A program made the position numbers and the translations under genes. Below the pieces are notes generated by a model. The model had not been told where the DNA came from, did no database searches, and worked only from the letters and a program-made list of their open reading frames with translations. Of a stretch of 64,000 bases of DNA, positions 10,842 to 22,752 are shown in pieces; positions within the stretch are counted from its first letter, which is position 1; every line of letters begins with the position of its first letter. Origin of the DNA: Effrenium voratum (lineage: Eukaryota; Sar; Dinophyceae; Suessiales; Symbiodiniaceae); NCBI GenBank assembly GCA_963377175.1, contig CAUJNA010001857.1:1-64000 (forward strand), in the 5' to 3' direction.

Positions 10842-12119
10842 TTAGCTTTGGTGGCCCCCTTGGGCCTCCAGAACTGCGTCAGTCACCGCGCGCACCTCAT
10901 TCTCCTGGGGGATGCCGAGCTTCACTTCCTCCACTCTCACAGCTGCTGGCGCTGACTCGGCTGCCCCCTCCCCTCTGCTGCGCAGGAAGTCTCTAACAAG
11001 AGCGCCAAGAGCGGTGAAGCCTGCCATCTCTTGGCTCTGCAGCTGCTGGTCGACTTTGTCGAGTAGAACGCTCCAGGAAAGAGCCGCAGGCGCCCGGGAC
11101 GGCGCCCTGTCATCCCCGCCGAGAGCGAGCACTCTTTCGGGCAGCGACTTGAAACTGTGCAGCACCTCGGGCGCAGGGAGTCCTGGCACCGCGGCACCTG
11201 CAAAGGCCCAGCGCAGCTTGGGCTCCATAGACAAGCTGAACCGGACAAGCTGCGTGGCCTGCTCAGCGATCACCTTGTAGCAGTCCAAGAGCTTCAGCAA
11301 CTTCTTGTCTTCGCTCAGCTCTGGCTGAGCCTCCTGCCAGAACCGGTGCTCTATGATTTCTTTGTTTGCGAGCACTTCAGCCACGTCAGCGACGGAGAAC
11401 TCTATTGCCTCTCGCGCGCTGTCGTCGTGAAATAGCGCTCTCGTACTCTCGAGCACTCCAGACACGGTGTTGCATAGCTCCTGCCGCAGTCCGGACAGCA
11501 GCCACTTCCAAAACTCTTTTACCAGCAGCTCCAGCTTGGTGGCGTACCTGTTGGCAAGCCTGGCTTGCTGCGGCCCCTGCTGCTTCAGCGCTTGGATCTC
11601 TTGCGAGACTACGCGCCTCTGCCCCCAGAAGGCCGCAGCTGAACACGTAAGCACATCTGCCGTGACGCAGCCGGCGGCCTGGGCGGTGTCTAAGGCAGCG
11701 GAAGCTTTCTGGAGGCTGGTCTCTGCAGCCACGCGTGAAGATCCCTCAGCCAGCACGTCAGCTGCAGCCTGCGCCAAAGCTTGGCCAATCTTGTGCTTTG
11801 CGAAGAAAGCGATGACAGCCCCCCCGCTCGCTTCGCCGCTGAGTTGTTGGAACTTGGCAGTGCCGGCTTCTAAGGCAACGACATCGCCAAGGGACAGAAG
11901 CTCTCTGACCAGCTCGCAGTCTTTCAGTGACTTCTGCGAAAGCTCAGTATCTGGGGCCGCGTGCTCCTCGGCAATAGCCTTGCAAAAGGAATGAGTCTGC
12001 TGCCTGTATTCGCTGTCCTTCTTGCTTGCCTCCTCAAGCGGAAAGCCGCGCAGCAAGCTGCTGAGTCGCTGCTCCACCTCAAGCTCAACCCATCGAGAAA
12101 TTTCGTCCGGCGTCCCCAT
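10842..12119 (-). CDS. Large all-helical protein, N-terminal part of a multi-exon gene
   Basis: An ATG at 12119 opens 425 codons (MGTPDEISRWVELEVEQRL...), with no stop until 10842. Composition is dominated by Ala, Leu, Glu, Gln and Lys in long helices, with scattered Trp (FWGQRRVV, EFWKWLL). There are no Cys/His clusters, catalytic motifs or membrane segments. I do not recognise the family. It is the likely first exon of the gene that continues through 10640-9931 and perhaps 9639-8364. Upstream, 12120-12492 holds no coding stretch and is likely the spacer from the preceding gene. Confidence 0.5.
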   Translation of the reverse strand: MGTPDEISRWVELEVEQRLSSLLRGFPLEEASKKDSEYRQQTHSFCKAIAEEHAAPDTELSQKSLKDCELVRELLSLGDVVALEAGTAKFQQLSGEASGGAVIAFFAKHKIGQALAQAAADVLAEGSSRVAAETSLQKASAALDTAQAAGCVTADVLTCSAAAFWGQRRVVSQEIQALKQQGPQQARLANRYATKLELLVKEFWKWLLSGLRQELCNTVSGVLESTRALFHDDSAREAIEFSVADVAEVLANKEIIEHRFWQEAQPELSEDKKLLKLLDCYKVIAEQATQLVRFSLSMEPKLRWAFAGAAVPGLPAPEVLHSFKSLPERVLALGGDDRAPSRAPAALSWSVLLDKVDQQLQSQEMAGFTALGALVRDFLRSRGEGAAESAPAAVRVEEVKLGIPQENEVRAVTDAVLEAQGGHQS

Positions 12120-12492
12120 CTTCAGCAGCTCTCGAACCTACGGGTGGACTAAGACTTCGGTTGACTGGTCTAGACATGTGTTTTTTTGGGACTTGGCCTG
12201 GACAAGCCCATACAATGCCGCAAGGTGAGCAGTGAGCAGGAGCAATCTAAACAGCAGGGGCCAGCTGGCTGCGAAAGTCTAGGCTGCAGTAAAGCATCAT
12301 AAATCAACGAGCAGGCGATCCCTGGATGAGATCAAACAGATTGGCTACCTTGCGTCCCAAATGAGCCCCCCCCTCCCCCTCAGCACCCTGCTGGGAAGCA
12401 CAGCAGTATAGGCGCGCCGGGGCTAGGCTCAACGTGAGGGCTAGCGGCTGGCCTACAACTTACAACCTGAAACTCGCTGCTCACAACTTGCC

Positions 12493-13953
12493 TCAGCAGC
12501 TTCCTTGCGGCCACGAGCCCCCCCTCCCCAAGTGCCGAGCCTCCTTGGCAGATGAGCGAAAAAGTTGAGAGTAGCCGACAAAGTCGCGATACAAGCAGAA
12601 GTGTGCGCACTTGGCCTCGAGAAGCGCCTCCCACACGCCAGGCCCGAGTTCTATACGCATGGGAGGGGCAGCGAGGCAGGCTTCTACAGCTTCTCCCAAG
12701 TCCTGCGCTGAAGGGTTGGCGGCGTAGAGTTGCTTGAGCAAGTCCAGCAGGAGCCCAGCCGCGCTCCGAGCTTTCTGAAACCTATCCAGCTCAGCGAGCA
12801 GACCTTGTCGGTTGGGGCTCTCCTCAATCCTCTTGATGTGCTTGTTGGCGCCCGTGAGGACGGACGCCAAGGCTTTGCTCTGCTTTGTGAAGATTTGCTT
12901 GGCGTCTTTGCTCAGTAAGTTCACGTCCAGCGCCAAGTGCGCTTGCATTGACTCCTCCAGTTTCTGGGCGGCCTCCTGCAAGTTCTCGCGGAGTCTCAGG
13001 CCGCGCCCGTCCAAAACAAAGGCCTCGGCTTCAGCCGGCTCACCCCGCGATCGCGCCTCTAACTTCTGCTTTTGTAGGTTCGAAGCAGCTGGCGCGCTGG
13101 GCGCACCGGGAGCCGTGCTCGCAGCTGGCGCCCTGGCCACCTTCGTCTTGGCTGCACTGCTGCCTGTGGGAAGCTGCTTAGCCTTCGCCTTTGCCTTGGC
13201 TCTACCGCCCAAACGACCACCCACGCTGGCAGCCAGGGCTGCCAGAGCATCTTCTTCCTGCTCACTGTCTGGCAAGTCTTCCTCTTCAGGCTCCCAGTGT
13301 GGAAGTGGTGCTTCTGCGGCTGATGGTGCACCTTCGCCGGAGGTCTCTGCTACCCCAGCCAAAGCAGTGTCTGGGACAAGCCCGCGCAGCGCACCAAGCA
13401 CTGCACTCAGCTCCATGGGAGCAGGGCCAGCGGCCACCGTGTGCTTCGCTCTCTGGTCCGATGCGTCCGTGAACACTTTGCCTAGCGCCTCCTTTTTGAC
13501 TGCCAGAGCTTCCTCAGCGAACATGCCTTCTCCTGTGTGCTGCCTTGTCCGCTCTGTCAAGTTGGCTTCCTCAAAGTCTTCAACTTCTAGCACACCTTCC
13601 CGGCCTGCGGCCTTGTAGATGCCCTTCACGACCTTGCCGCCCCAGGTGATCTCCACTATCTTGTTCTCGTCCAGCGGACCGTCCAACTTCTCGTCCCAGT
13701 GGTCCAGCAGGACGAAGTTCCGCTTGGGGCCTTTCATCTTCACCCCGGTCTTCGCCTCCGTGTCCAGGACAGTCTTGGCCCTTTTGAGGGCGGCCACGTC
13801 AACCTTCACGAGGCCGGGATTGGCATTGTGCTGCCGAATCCACTCCTGGACCGCCTTGAGAAAGCGGCCGTGGTCCTGCGCGTTCTCCCGCGAGGCCTGC
13901 AGCCACTTGTGGTACTCTGCGTAGCTCTTGTGCTTGAAGAGACCGGAAAGTCG
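12493..13953 (-). CDS. C-terminal half of the HMG-like/zinc-finger protein
   Basis: The frame continues from the upstream half after a one-base shift at the A-run 13954-13957: RLSGLFKHKSYAEYHKWLQAS, then a basic region (ALKRAKTVLDTEAKTGVKMKG), a compact beta-like segment (IVEITWGGKVVKGIYKA), an acidic Glu/Asp tract, an AKAKAKAKQ tract, and a helical C-terminus ending at 12493. It looks like a nuclear protein with DNA-binding basic patches; function unknown. The 11-bp element motif lies at 13425-13435 in codons for Ala-Ala-Gly. The last codons before 12493 (GRGGSWPQGSC) may run into intron. Confidence 0.5.
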   Translation of the reverse strand, partial: RLSGLFKHKSYAEYHKWLQASRENAQDHGRFLKAVQEWIRQHNANPGLVKVDVAALKRAKTVLDTEAKTGVKMKGPKRNFVLLDHWDEKLDGPLDENKIVEITWGGKVVKGIYKAAGREGVLEVEDFEEANLTERTRQHTGEGMFAEEALAVKKEALGKVFTDASDQRAKHTVAAGPAPMELSAVLGALRGLVPDTALAGVAETSGEGAPSAAEAPLPHWEPEEEDLPDSEQEEDALAALAASVGGRLGGRAKAKAKAKQLPTGSSAAKTKVARAPAASTAPGAPSAPAASNLQKQKLEARSRGEPAEAEAFVLDGRGLRLRENLQEAAQKLEESMQAHLALDVNLLSKDAKQIFTKQSKALASVLTGANKHIKRIEESPNRQGLLAELDRFQKARSAAGLLLDLLKQLYAANPSAQDLGEAVEACLAAPPMRIELGPGVWEALLEAKCAHFCLYRDFVGYSQLFRSSAKEARHLGRGGSWPQGSC

Positions 13954-16304
13954 AAAAGCACATCCGCCGGGTCCTTCAGCCGGCGGTACTTGGCCCACGG
14001 CCTGGCCCCTGCGTACTGGTCCTCCTCTGAGGCAGTCGTCAGCGGCGAGGCGTCTGTGCTCTTTGAGTTGCAAAGGCAGCAGCTGCAGACCTTGGTGAGG
14101 CCTAACCGAGCCGGCGGCTGATCAGCCGCGCATCTCCCACCCGGCACGCTGCCGTCACCCGGCACGCTGCCAGCGACACTCCCGGTCTCCGCAATGCTGG
14201 CAACGTCGTCTTCCATTACAGCGGGCGCGTCGGCGCGCTCAGGTGCGCCTCTAGGCTGCCTCGGCTTGCGTGGGCCGCGCGCCCGGCGCTTCTTTCCCAC
14301 GGCCAAGCCCTGCGCCAGCTTGGCAGCCCGGGCCGCGCGCTGTATCTCCTTCATCTCAAGCGCCGCCTGCTGCAGGAACTCCTGAGTCAGCTCCTCGCGG
14401 GACACGATTCTGAACGTCCCCAAGTCTGCAGACGCAGGCCCGACGCGCGCTCGGAACAAGCGCCAGTCCGAGGCCTTCTCAGCAAGCTCACGGCAGAGGT
14501 CCATGTCCGATCGAGTGACGCAGGAGTGCTGCGCATCTGCGGCCGGTGTTAGCTGCATAGTGTACGGAGCAGCCTCTGCGCCAGGCGGCTCCTTGCTCAG
14601 CTGAAGCAGCACCATGTCCCACGGAGCCTTCCTCACGTTGAAGGCCACGACAATCTGCACGCAGTCGCCCCTAGAGGGGGATCGCCACTGAAGCACCAGG
14701 GGGGATGCGGACAGGTCTCTTCGAACAGGCTCGTGCACGCGCACAGCTGTCACCAGCGCGCTGTGCAGTGTGTGGAAGGCAGCGCGCTGCTCGGGGCTAA
14801 GGTGCGCTTCACACCCGCCCCGCGGGCAAACCGAGAACAGAGTGTCGCTGATTTCCGGGAGATCCTCTGCTGCGTCCACTGGCGCTCGGAAGGCCTGCGC
14901 AGTCTTGGAGGGCGCACGGGCGTGGAAACTAAAAGAGCAAAGCCAAAGAGAAGAAAGCGACCGCAGAACATAAGCGACTTCCACTTGCCTCGTCCCATTG
15001 GGCTGCGCGTGCCTTGATGGCGGTGCACGGCGCCAGCACTTTCTCCAGGTGGCCACAAGAGATTGGCCACTGGCCGTGAAGCTCCGCCATGCCCCACGGG
15101 CCGCCTGTCTCGGACTCCGCGTTGCCCGCTTGCTCCTCCTTCTCCTCCAGCAGCGCCAAGCTCTGGCCGCGTCCCGCGCAAAGTCCTGTCTGCCTGCGAC
15201 GCCCTGCACAGACCCGGCGTGCTGCCGTCGGAACTCACCCACGAAGACATTGAAGCCGGTTGTGCGCGGAAGCCTTTTCACCCAGGCGGGCCGGGCGTTG
15301 TGCTTCGGCCTCACGCGCCGGGGGTGCTGCTCTCGCCACGCATCCGCCGCAGTCCTTGTCCAGTTGGTGACGTGCTTCGCCGCCAGCGCAGACCAGGAGA
15401 GCCGATTTTTTGACCAGTGGGAGAAGTGCGCAAACCTTCTCTCGATGAAGGTGGACGTGGGCACCACGCGTTGAAACACCGTCTCCAGAAACACTCGCAA
15501 GTCCGGGCGGAGAAGCTCTTCCTGGGACGGGTTCATGCGCCGCAGCTTGAGCGAAAACCCGCTATCCAAACAGCAAGGCGGCGCGGCCAACAGATCCTGT
15601 GTCGCGCGCTCCTGCGGGCTCGAGTCCGGCACGGCCAGCGGCCAGACACGCCAGGGGTACTGCTGCCAAGGCAGTATCAACTTCCTGGCGAGCTGTCCGA
15701 CCATGGCCAGAATCGCTCTGCGGACAATGCGGAGACGCACTTCTGGCCACCCGGCCAGCGGCCCAAACCGCCAAGTCAGCAAGGATAAGCCCTGGTCGGG
15801 CGACTCGAGAATGGCGGCAAGTCCTCGCAGCACTCGCTGTGCCGGGCTGCTGTCTGTGCGACAGAAAGCGGCGAGCAGGTGCACTGCTCGGTCACGCTCT
15901 TTCTGCGGCCGGTCAGAAAACCAAGTGGCATTCTTGAAGAGCTGCGCGTGCAGCGTCATGGCCCCGCGGGCAAGCTGGCACCAGAGCAGATTGATCCACA
16001 AAGTCTGAGGATCGGACAAGAAGTGCGTCGCACGCATGTTCCGCCTTCTCGCAAGCACGCGCCATCTGCGCGCTTCATTCACAGGCACGCCGAGCTTCTC
16101 ATCTTCGTCGCTGCTGCCGTCTGAAGGCTCGTCCTGAAGCTCGCCAAACTCCTGCTTGAAGGCGTCTACAATGAATCCGCCGTGAAAAAGAGAGAGCAGC
16201 GTCACCGCGGCAACTGTGGGGGCGACTTTCGTCCATTTATTCATAGCCGGAAGGGGAAGCGGTTTCAAAATGTGCTCTTCTATGAGCCTCGTCGCCTTTG
16301 ACAC
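13954..16304 (-). CDS. HMG-box-like and zinc-finger protein, N-terminal half
   Basis: An ATG at 16304 starts a hydrophobic then acidic N-terminus (MSKATRLIEEHILKPLPLP; DEPSDGSSDEDE). A helical domain includes PTSTFIERRFAHFSHW and LAAKHVTNW, then a segment (TTGFNVFVGEFRRQH...RAW, continuing LLEEKEEQAGNAE if one base is added at 15155-15156) that resembles an HMG box in spacing of aromatic and basic residues. An intron near 14890-15003 seems to use a GC donor (GAG then GCAAGT). Near the C-terminal side is a Cys cluster, CSCCLCNSKS, like half of a zinc finger. I recall this domain order from repeated dinoflagellate proteins; unchecked. The element motif occurs twice in codons (15633-15643, 15753-15763), here read Pro-Leu-Ala. 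Confidence 0.5.
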
Positions 16305-17124
16305 GGCCTGCGGCCTATCCTCGCAGCACCCAGGCCGGCAAACGTGGACGGGGGCTCCTGTCAGGGTGGGCAGCTACGATCTAACACCAGAGACAAAACG
16401 CTAAGAACTCAATCGCTTTAGTCACACTGATGACGGAACTGCAGCTTAAGCCCTCTCTAAACCCCCTATAGGCTTTGCCAAAATCAAAAATAGGCAGCTG
16501 CGACCAGCCAACGGTGCCCTTCTTTTTGTTCCACGCGCGTACAGGTGACTGCACAGTTGGGCTGTGTGCAGCGAGCCCGCAACACTCGCAAGGACGCACC
16601 AGGCTTGCCGACTGACCTGCAGGCCCGGCCAGCGGCCGACTACCAGATATATAAGCAGGACCATTCAACACGCGTAACAATGGGGCCCGCAGCTCAGTGA
16701 CTCCGGCTTGGAGCCTGTGAAAAAAAGCGCCGAGTGAAGCAGGCCTACCCGTGCTCGTATAGACTGGAAAATGCCATGCCCTGGCCAGCGGCCGGCCGCC
16801 GGCAACGCAGCAAACAAAAGCCTCAGAAGCTATCTACAGCGGTTGAGTGAAAGACGTCTCTGACGGCAGCTGCGGACCTGGCCAGCGGCCGAACCTTGCT
16901 CACGACTGCCAGCTGCGGCCGCCCCAGTCGCCGCTTTCCCAAGTGCTCCAAGCGCTCGAAGACCAGCTGAGCGAGCTCCGGCTCATCCAGGCGGTGCTGC
17001 CGGGGCCTGTGGCGTTTTCAGGCATAAACTTAGCACGCAGCAGCGGCCAAGCAGCTGACTCACGGAATCAACGCTGTGTAGCTACAAGTTGCCTACTTGG
17101 GGACAAAAGCACAGAGAAACGACG
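16305..17124. other. Spacer with three copies of the 11-bp element motif
   Basis: No gene supported. GGCCAGCGGCC occurs at 16627-16637, 16783-16793 and 16880-16890, about 100-155 bp apart. This is probably the spacer between the end of the ankyrin gene and the start of the HMG-like gene. Confidence 0.55.
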
Positions 17125-18702
17125 TTAAATTATGTTGCGTTGTGTCACGGGCAAACGGCAACAAGCAAACTCAAATAGGCTTGGAGTCCTTGATGGTGTT
17201 GCCGACCCTGGCCTGTATCGGTGGTCCCCGCTGTCACGCAGCGGCGGCGGGTGAAGCGAGGGGCACTCCCAGTAGCCCTGCAAGTAGCGCGCCAACATCA
17301 TGTTGCAGCCCAAGGCGATGTCCAGGATGGATCTGCCCTCAGCCGGCATGTCGCGCCAAACATACCTTAAACTATTGCAAAACTACAGACTGCTGCAAGC
17401 CAAGCCCGGGCGGCGCCCTAAGCCTTCGCAACTACTAGCTGCGACTTACTGCGCAAGGCAAAGTGTGCGCCGAAAACAAGCGAGAAAGTCAACGGCCGGC
17501 GCCACTCAGCCCTGCGCAGTGCTGTTGGCCAGCTGCGTGTGGGCCATCACCGCAGCCCGGCCGCCTAAGTCGTCGATGCGGTACAAGATGCACTTGACCA
17601 CAGCTATCTTAGCGCGGGAGCATGCCAAGTGCGTAGCCGTTGAGGAAGTGGAGCCCCGCGTGTTGAGCGCGGACAGCGTCATGTTCTGGCAGAGCAGGAA
17701 CGCCACCCGGCTTTCATCGTGTTGGTCCGCGCCAGGCGGCGGCTGGGGCATGTTCGCAAAAATCATGAGAGGCGTCCAGTGGCCAGGCTGGCGATGGGCA
17801 TGCGTAGTCATGTTGGCGAGGCCTGGGGCCCGCTCCAAAACACTTTGGATGAGGTCGCAGTCCCAGGATCTGACCACATGGTGGAGGACGTTGAAGCCGG
17901 AGTTGTCCAGCAAGCGTCTCCACGTAGTTCGGGCGCAGCTGCTCGAACGCCTGCTTGAACTCCGCCCAGCGGCCCTGCAGCAGCAAGGTGAAAACCTCGC
18001 CAGCGGCGGAGTCCTCCTTCTCCTTCGCGTCCTTGTCAGCCAGCACGCCCTCCAGAAGCTGCTTCTGCTGCAGCAGCAGCTCGCTCAGGCGAGCGATCTC
18101 CTCCGCGCTGGACCCCTGCATCCCGCTGACATCAGGCCCTTCTCCCACGAGCCAGCCTGCACCGCCGCGTTGTCTGCCTCAGCCTTGTCATCGTCGGCAC
18201 CCCAGTCAGGCACTTCCGCCTCCCCGTCCTGGCCAGCGGCCGGTTCTTCTGGCTTTGGCTCTGGCTCGACAGCGGAAAAGTGCCTTAGGCAAGCGTCCAT
18301 GGCCTGCAGATGCCGCACCATCTCGGTGAGTTTGTCCAAGGCAGCGCCCTTGCCGTCGCCGTCCTCCTCCTCTTCGGCCACCTCTTCCATGACAGTGCCA
18401 GGGCGCGCCGCCACCGCCTTCGGCTGCGCAGACTCGGCAGGGCCAGCGGCCTTGGCAAGGGCTGGCCCGGCGAGCTCCCCAGGCAAGGCTGCAGGAGAAG
18501 GAGCAGCCTTGCCAGCAGCAGTGGCAATCGACTGGGGCGGCACACTTGGGCGGGACTTGGGCGGCGTGACTGGCCGCGCCTTGCTCTGGTCCACAGCCTC
18601 GCTCCGCGGCGGCGCAGGCTCCATCTCCACGTCCTCTGCAGGCGTCAGCGCCGATATCTCGCCGCCCACGTGGCCGGCGGCCTCTGACTCAGCAGAAGAC
18701 AT
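17125..18702 (-). CDS. Ankyrin-repeat protein, frameshifted
   Basis: An ATG at 18702 (MSSAESEAAGHVGGEISA) begins an Ala/Pro/Glu-rich, probably disordered N-terminus with an EEVAEEEED acidic patch and a coiled-coil-like helix (LDKLTEMVRHLQAMDACL). A following frame carries LSELLLQQKQLLEG and AEFKQAFEQLRPNYVETL, then after a one-base shift at about 17911-17920 comes an ankyrin-like block (LLDNSGFNVLHHVVRSWD, later ATHLACSRAKIAVVKCIL). A last exon near 17345-17230 has GRSILDIALGCNMMLARYL, a final ankyrin-type helix pair. Ankyrin repeats bind proteins; partner unknown. In-codon copies of the 11-bp element motif are at 18231-18241 and 18441-18451 (Ala-Ala-Gly). The frameshift means a dead copy or an assembly error. 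Confidence 0.6.
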
Positions 18703-20929
18703 AGTCCAGCTGGCGCCTGTCCCCTGGCAGCTCGTTTGATGGGGCAAAGCCAAAGCCGCTTCAACTCGAAAAAAGGAAGCGGGGAGCGCGAGCAAGCGCA
18801 AGAAGCCAACTCAAACAATCGTTGAAGCCAGCTAAGCCGAGCCTTGCGCTGAACAGTCGAAAGCATGACCAATCAGTAATAAGAGAACATATAAGCCGGG
18901 AAAGACCAAAGCACCAGCTTGCCAAGGATGTTTGCCCTTTCTTGCATACCTGCCTCCCCTTCGCTCGAAGAAGTGATGCGCCGGTTGCGCTTGCTTGGCT
19001 CCTCCTCCGCGTCAGTGACCTTCGCCCAAGAGGAGTCTGTGGCCACCTTCAAGGGAGCGAAAGCCCGGCCCGCGGCCAAAAGTCTAATAGACTAACTGAC
19101 TACTTGAAGTCTAAAGCGGTTTGTCTTATTAAGCAAAACAGCTCAAACAGAAAGCGGCGCAAAGCCGTGTGAGCTGCCGCCAGGCGGCTGCCTCCTCTTC
19201 ATGTGTCCTGGGTCGCACCCTGGCCCTGGCCTTCGACCTTGCGGCGAGTTCCTGCGCGACAGCTCTTCAAAGTTGAAAGTCTCAACTTCGAGCGAGCTAT
19301 ACACTCACGCCGCATCAAACTGGCTGTGGCCTAGTTTCGAATATTGCATCAGTGATCATCAATTACACATTGCATGAAGTCGAAACTGAGAACGGTGTTC
19401 GGCCCAAGCCCTGTCCGGCAGGCTGCCGCCGCGGTTTATACGACAAGCTGCGTGAACTCCGCCGGAGACAGAAGTGTGTTGAGCCGGAAGACCGACCTCT
19501 CCTCCGCGAGCTCCTTGTGCGCGGTCATGAGGTCGTCCGCCTTCCCTAGACACGACAATCACCTGGAAGAAGAACACGAAATGGCAAATCACCTTGGAAA
19601 ACCCCCTATCACCTTGATCACCCCTATCACCTTGATCACCCCCAGCCCATTTTTAGCTCTCTGAGCGCTGGCTCACCACCCCTTGAATGACATACCGCAC
19701 GCAAATGCGAGGAAGTGCGCGAGACACAGCCCGGCCAAGGCTAAAATCATATATGTTTCGGCGAAAACGTGCGCACCCGAATAATATTGTGTTTCGACAA
19801 TATCGTACGCATGAGCCCAAATAATAGGGAAAACATCTTCACAAAAACTGCTGCACAGAAACCGAGGCATAGTTTAGAGAAAAAAATCAAACCCGATATG
19901 CATTTGCGATCTTTTTGTTCGCGCGTTCGCAATCAGCCGTCAGCATATGCTCACAATCTATGTAGCGCAGCGCCTCGATCCTGCAGCATGCATATATATA
20001 TGAGGATATCGAGCTGCTTTGATCATCCGGCGCCTGCATCGATGTGCGAGCTGGCTTCGATGCCGCCTGGCCAATGCAATCGATCGGGGACGGGCGTACA
20101 CACAAATATTAGAAAATGTATATATATATATGTATAGAACAGCGTGCGACGACCGACGACCGATCGGCTGGGGCCCCGGCGCGTAGCGCCAGTGCAGCAC
20201 GTACCTGGCACGAGCGAGCGGCATGGTATATATGTATATATATATATGTGCACATGTTAATACTCTATATATATATATATAAAATCGATATTCGAGCGAG
20301 ACGCAGCGATCGGCGCCTCATCGATCCGCGAGCCGAGCATGTGTCGCAGGTACCTGGCACGATCAGAGCGACTGTCGAATGAATGCACCCGGCCCTGGCC
20401 ACTCGGGGTGGGCGCGCGCCTGGCCCGGCGCGAGCGAGCGGCGCGACGATCGAGCCGAGGCCCCGGCCCGACACGATATCCAGCATATATACCTGGCGCG
20501 AGCGAGCGGCGAACGACGATACGAAAACCATGCTGCAGCCCAGGCCGCGCGTGATCGGCCAGCCAGCCAGCCAGGATCTCGCCTGGCCGGTGCGCAAGAG
20601 CGCCGAGCGATCGATCGAAGCATATAGCGCGCCCCGGCCCGCGCGCGGCAGCCGGCGTGGCGCGATGCAGGGCGCCATCCCGACACCTGCAGCGAGGCAT
20701 GCGACTCATGCAGCTTAAGCTGATGTGTGCCAGCAAGCAATATTGCCCGAGAGCCTTGCCGGCACGTGGCTATATACACGCCTGAGGCAGTTAACGCTGG
20801 ATCCACACTCGGGCATGTGAGGGCCGGCCTCTTAGCTCACGCATGCAACAAGGCCCGCGATCGGGGACCTGCAGCCAGGCCATATAATTGAGTAACGTTA
20901 GGCAGGTGTGAGCGCGGCCGGCCTATGAG
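18703..20929. other. Non-coding stretch with TATCACCTTGA repeats and TA/GAGCGAGCGGC repeats
   Basis: No gene I can support. At 19590-19650 the segment CCCCTATCACCTTGATCACC is repeated in tandem; the same core recurs at about 31455-31495. From 19975 to 20290 there are several (TA)n runs. From 20195 to 20515 the segment TACCTGGCRCGAGCGAGCGGC recurs at least three times, with a related form near 20425. Read on the minus strand each repeat contains CAG followed by GTA, like a joined splice acceptor and donor. Confidence 0.55.
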
Positions 20930-22374
20930 TTAAGGCTGTCGCCGCGCGCGAAACATCGCCCGCAGTCCGATCAGGTATCGGCTGAGGATCGATCGAGGCG
21001 CGGTGCGGCGATGCACCTTGCGGGCGCGCAGCATCAGGGACTTGACCCAGTCTTCGTCCATCCAAGTGGCGTGGACTACCGGGTTTTTTGCGGTGACCCG
21101 GAGCTCATCAATGACATGCGTCAGCACATGAAACTTTGGCCGAATATTCCACAGCTTAAAGCTGCACCAATTACTGTAGGCCTGATGGAGCAGGAGGTGC
21201 TGCTGCTGCCAGAGGCTGCCAATCTGAACAGCCTGTTCCACCTCCGACTGGGTGAGCCACACACCGCGGCTGCGGCACTCATGTAAGTGCGCCACGAAGT
21301 TGTCGGCCGCCCAGAGCACGATCTTGATCCGGTCATCACACTGCACACCTGGAAGGCCCACATAGTGGACCAAGAACTGCAAGAAGACAGTCAGGTGCCA
21401 AGCTTTGCCTGTGAAGTGCACGTACTTGCCAGTGTGCAGGCACAGTCTTTGGACAGTGAGTTTCCACCTGCGTGGGAGAGGCCGGCCTGACACGTTGCGC
21501 GCGTGCTGCTGGACCAAGCGGGTGGCCTCCGCGAGGCGCTCTTTTGCCTATGCTGGCCGCAATATATAGAATGGACGCACATTTATCGGACGCAATGGAT
21601 CGAGGGCAAACCAAAAAACACGCATGTCTGCAACGATTGCGGCCAAAGCGCGTTGTTGCCTGCAAACTGGCCAGTCCGCAAAAGGACGACAAACGCCGAT
21701 GAGGCGATGTCCCTGCCAACCCCCAGATGGAAAGCGTGGAGAAGATCCACACTCAGCCATCTTGCATCAACTCCGCGAAGGTGACAAATCTCAGGCTGCA
21801 CGCTCCATGGAAGTAGGACTGGCGCCGCCGCAGCTCTCCACGCAGCACCTGCAGAGACATCGGTGTAGGGGCAGTCCAGGGACTTGGAAGCAAAGCAGCC
21901 TGGCCTGAAGCAGATGCGATTGGTGCCTGGGTGGCGCTCCAAATTCGCGCACTGCGCCATGAATTTCCAGTCGCCTTTGATGGTCACGACCTGAGCGCAC
22001 TGCCAGCGGTTCAGCGAGCGAACTACTATCTTCAGCAAGGCCTGCAGCGTCATATTGATTCCGCTGGTGTTGACGTAGTACCTCGTCGCTGGCATGAGCG
22101 CGATGACAAAGCGGCTTAAGGCCTGATCAGTGTAGAAAGGGCTGCACTCGCACGTCCAGCTTATAGCCATGTAGCTGTCCTGCTCGTAGAACTGGCCTTC
22201 GTCGCCGTACAACTGGATGCCGAGCGCGTCCTCCAAGGTGCAGCAGGGGCGTGGAATTCCGCAGCGCTCCTGTGCCCGCCAGTACTGCTCGTCTGTGCGG
22301 CCAAAGAGGTCGCGGTGGCCAGCTTCAACGATCGCTTCAGCCTCGTGACCGATCAAATAACATGCATGGGCCAA
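20930..22374 (-). CDS. Transposase-like protein, distantly CACTA/DUF4218-like
   Basis: Two minus-strand frames (22374-21583 and 21517-20930) form one protein across a short intron at about 21535-21620; the second exon reads in from RLAEATRLVQQHARN. Visible motifs in order: TIKGDWKF, then a Cys-rich stretch CFRPGCFASKSLDC, then VDLLHAFHLGVGRD, then LWNIRPKFHVLTHVIDEL, then ATWMDEDWVKSLMLRARK. The three acidic landmarks (KGDW, VDLLHAFH, DEDW) in an otherwise helical protein, and the RPK-H-H block, recall DDE transposases of the CACTA type. I also recall the HLGVGRD block from repeated dinoflagellate proteins. Both points are inference. The start is not certain; 22374 is an in-frame codon, and upstream exons are possible. 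Confidence 0.5.
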
Positions 22375-22752
22375 GGTGTGACCAGGCCAAGGTGTGAACG
22401 CGCAAAAAACAATCTTTGCTTATATAGTGGCGCTAAGAAGCCAGGCGGTCCGGCTCAAGCACAGGCCACAGGGCTAGCTCGAGCTCGCCAGACTCTTCAT
22501 CCAGCATCGGCAGGTGGTGCCAGCTGATGACATCACGAACGGCAAGGTCCCGCCTTACAAGCATCTGGTACGCCCGGGCATCTGCAGTGGCTGTAGACCT
22601 TGAATACTAGGCACGCATCTCAAACAATTCGACGATGCAAAAATCTGAGGTCTGGGCGTCCACACAGACAAGCTATAAGCCCTTCCCACACGAGAGGCGC
22701 TGGCCAAGGTGGAGCGCCCAGCACCAACTTCAGCGGCGAGGCTGGCCAGGAA

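Noticed and set aside
17714..18148. Independent small gene in the frame 18148-17714
   Set aside because: Its N-terminal half belongs to the ankyrin gene; after the shift near 17915 the frame is a shadow of the ankyrin block.
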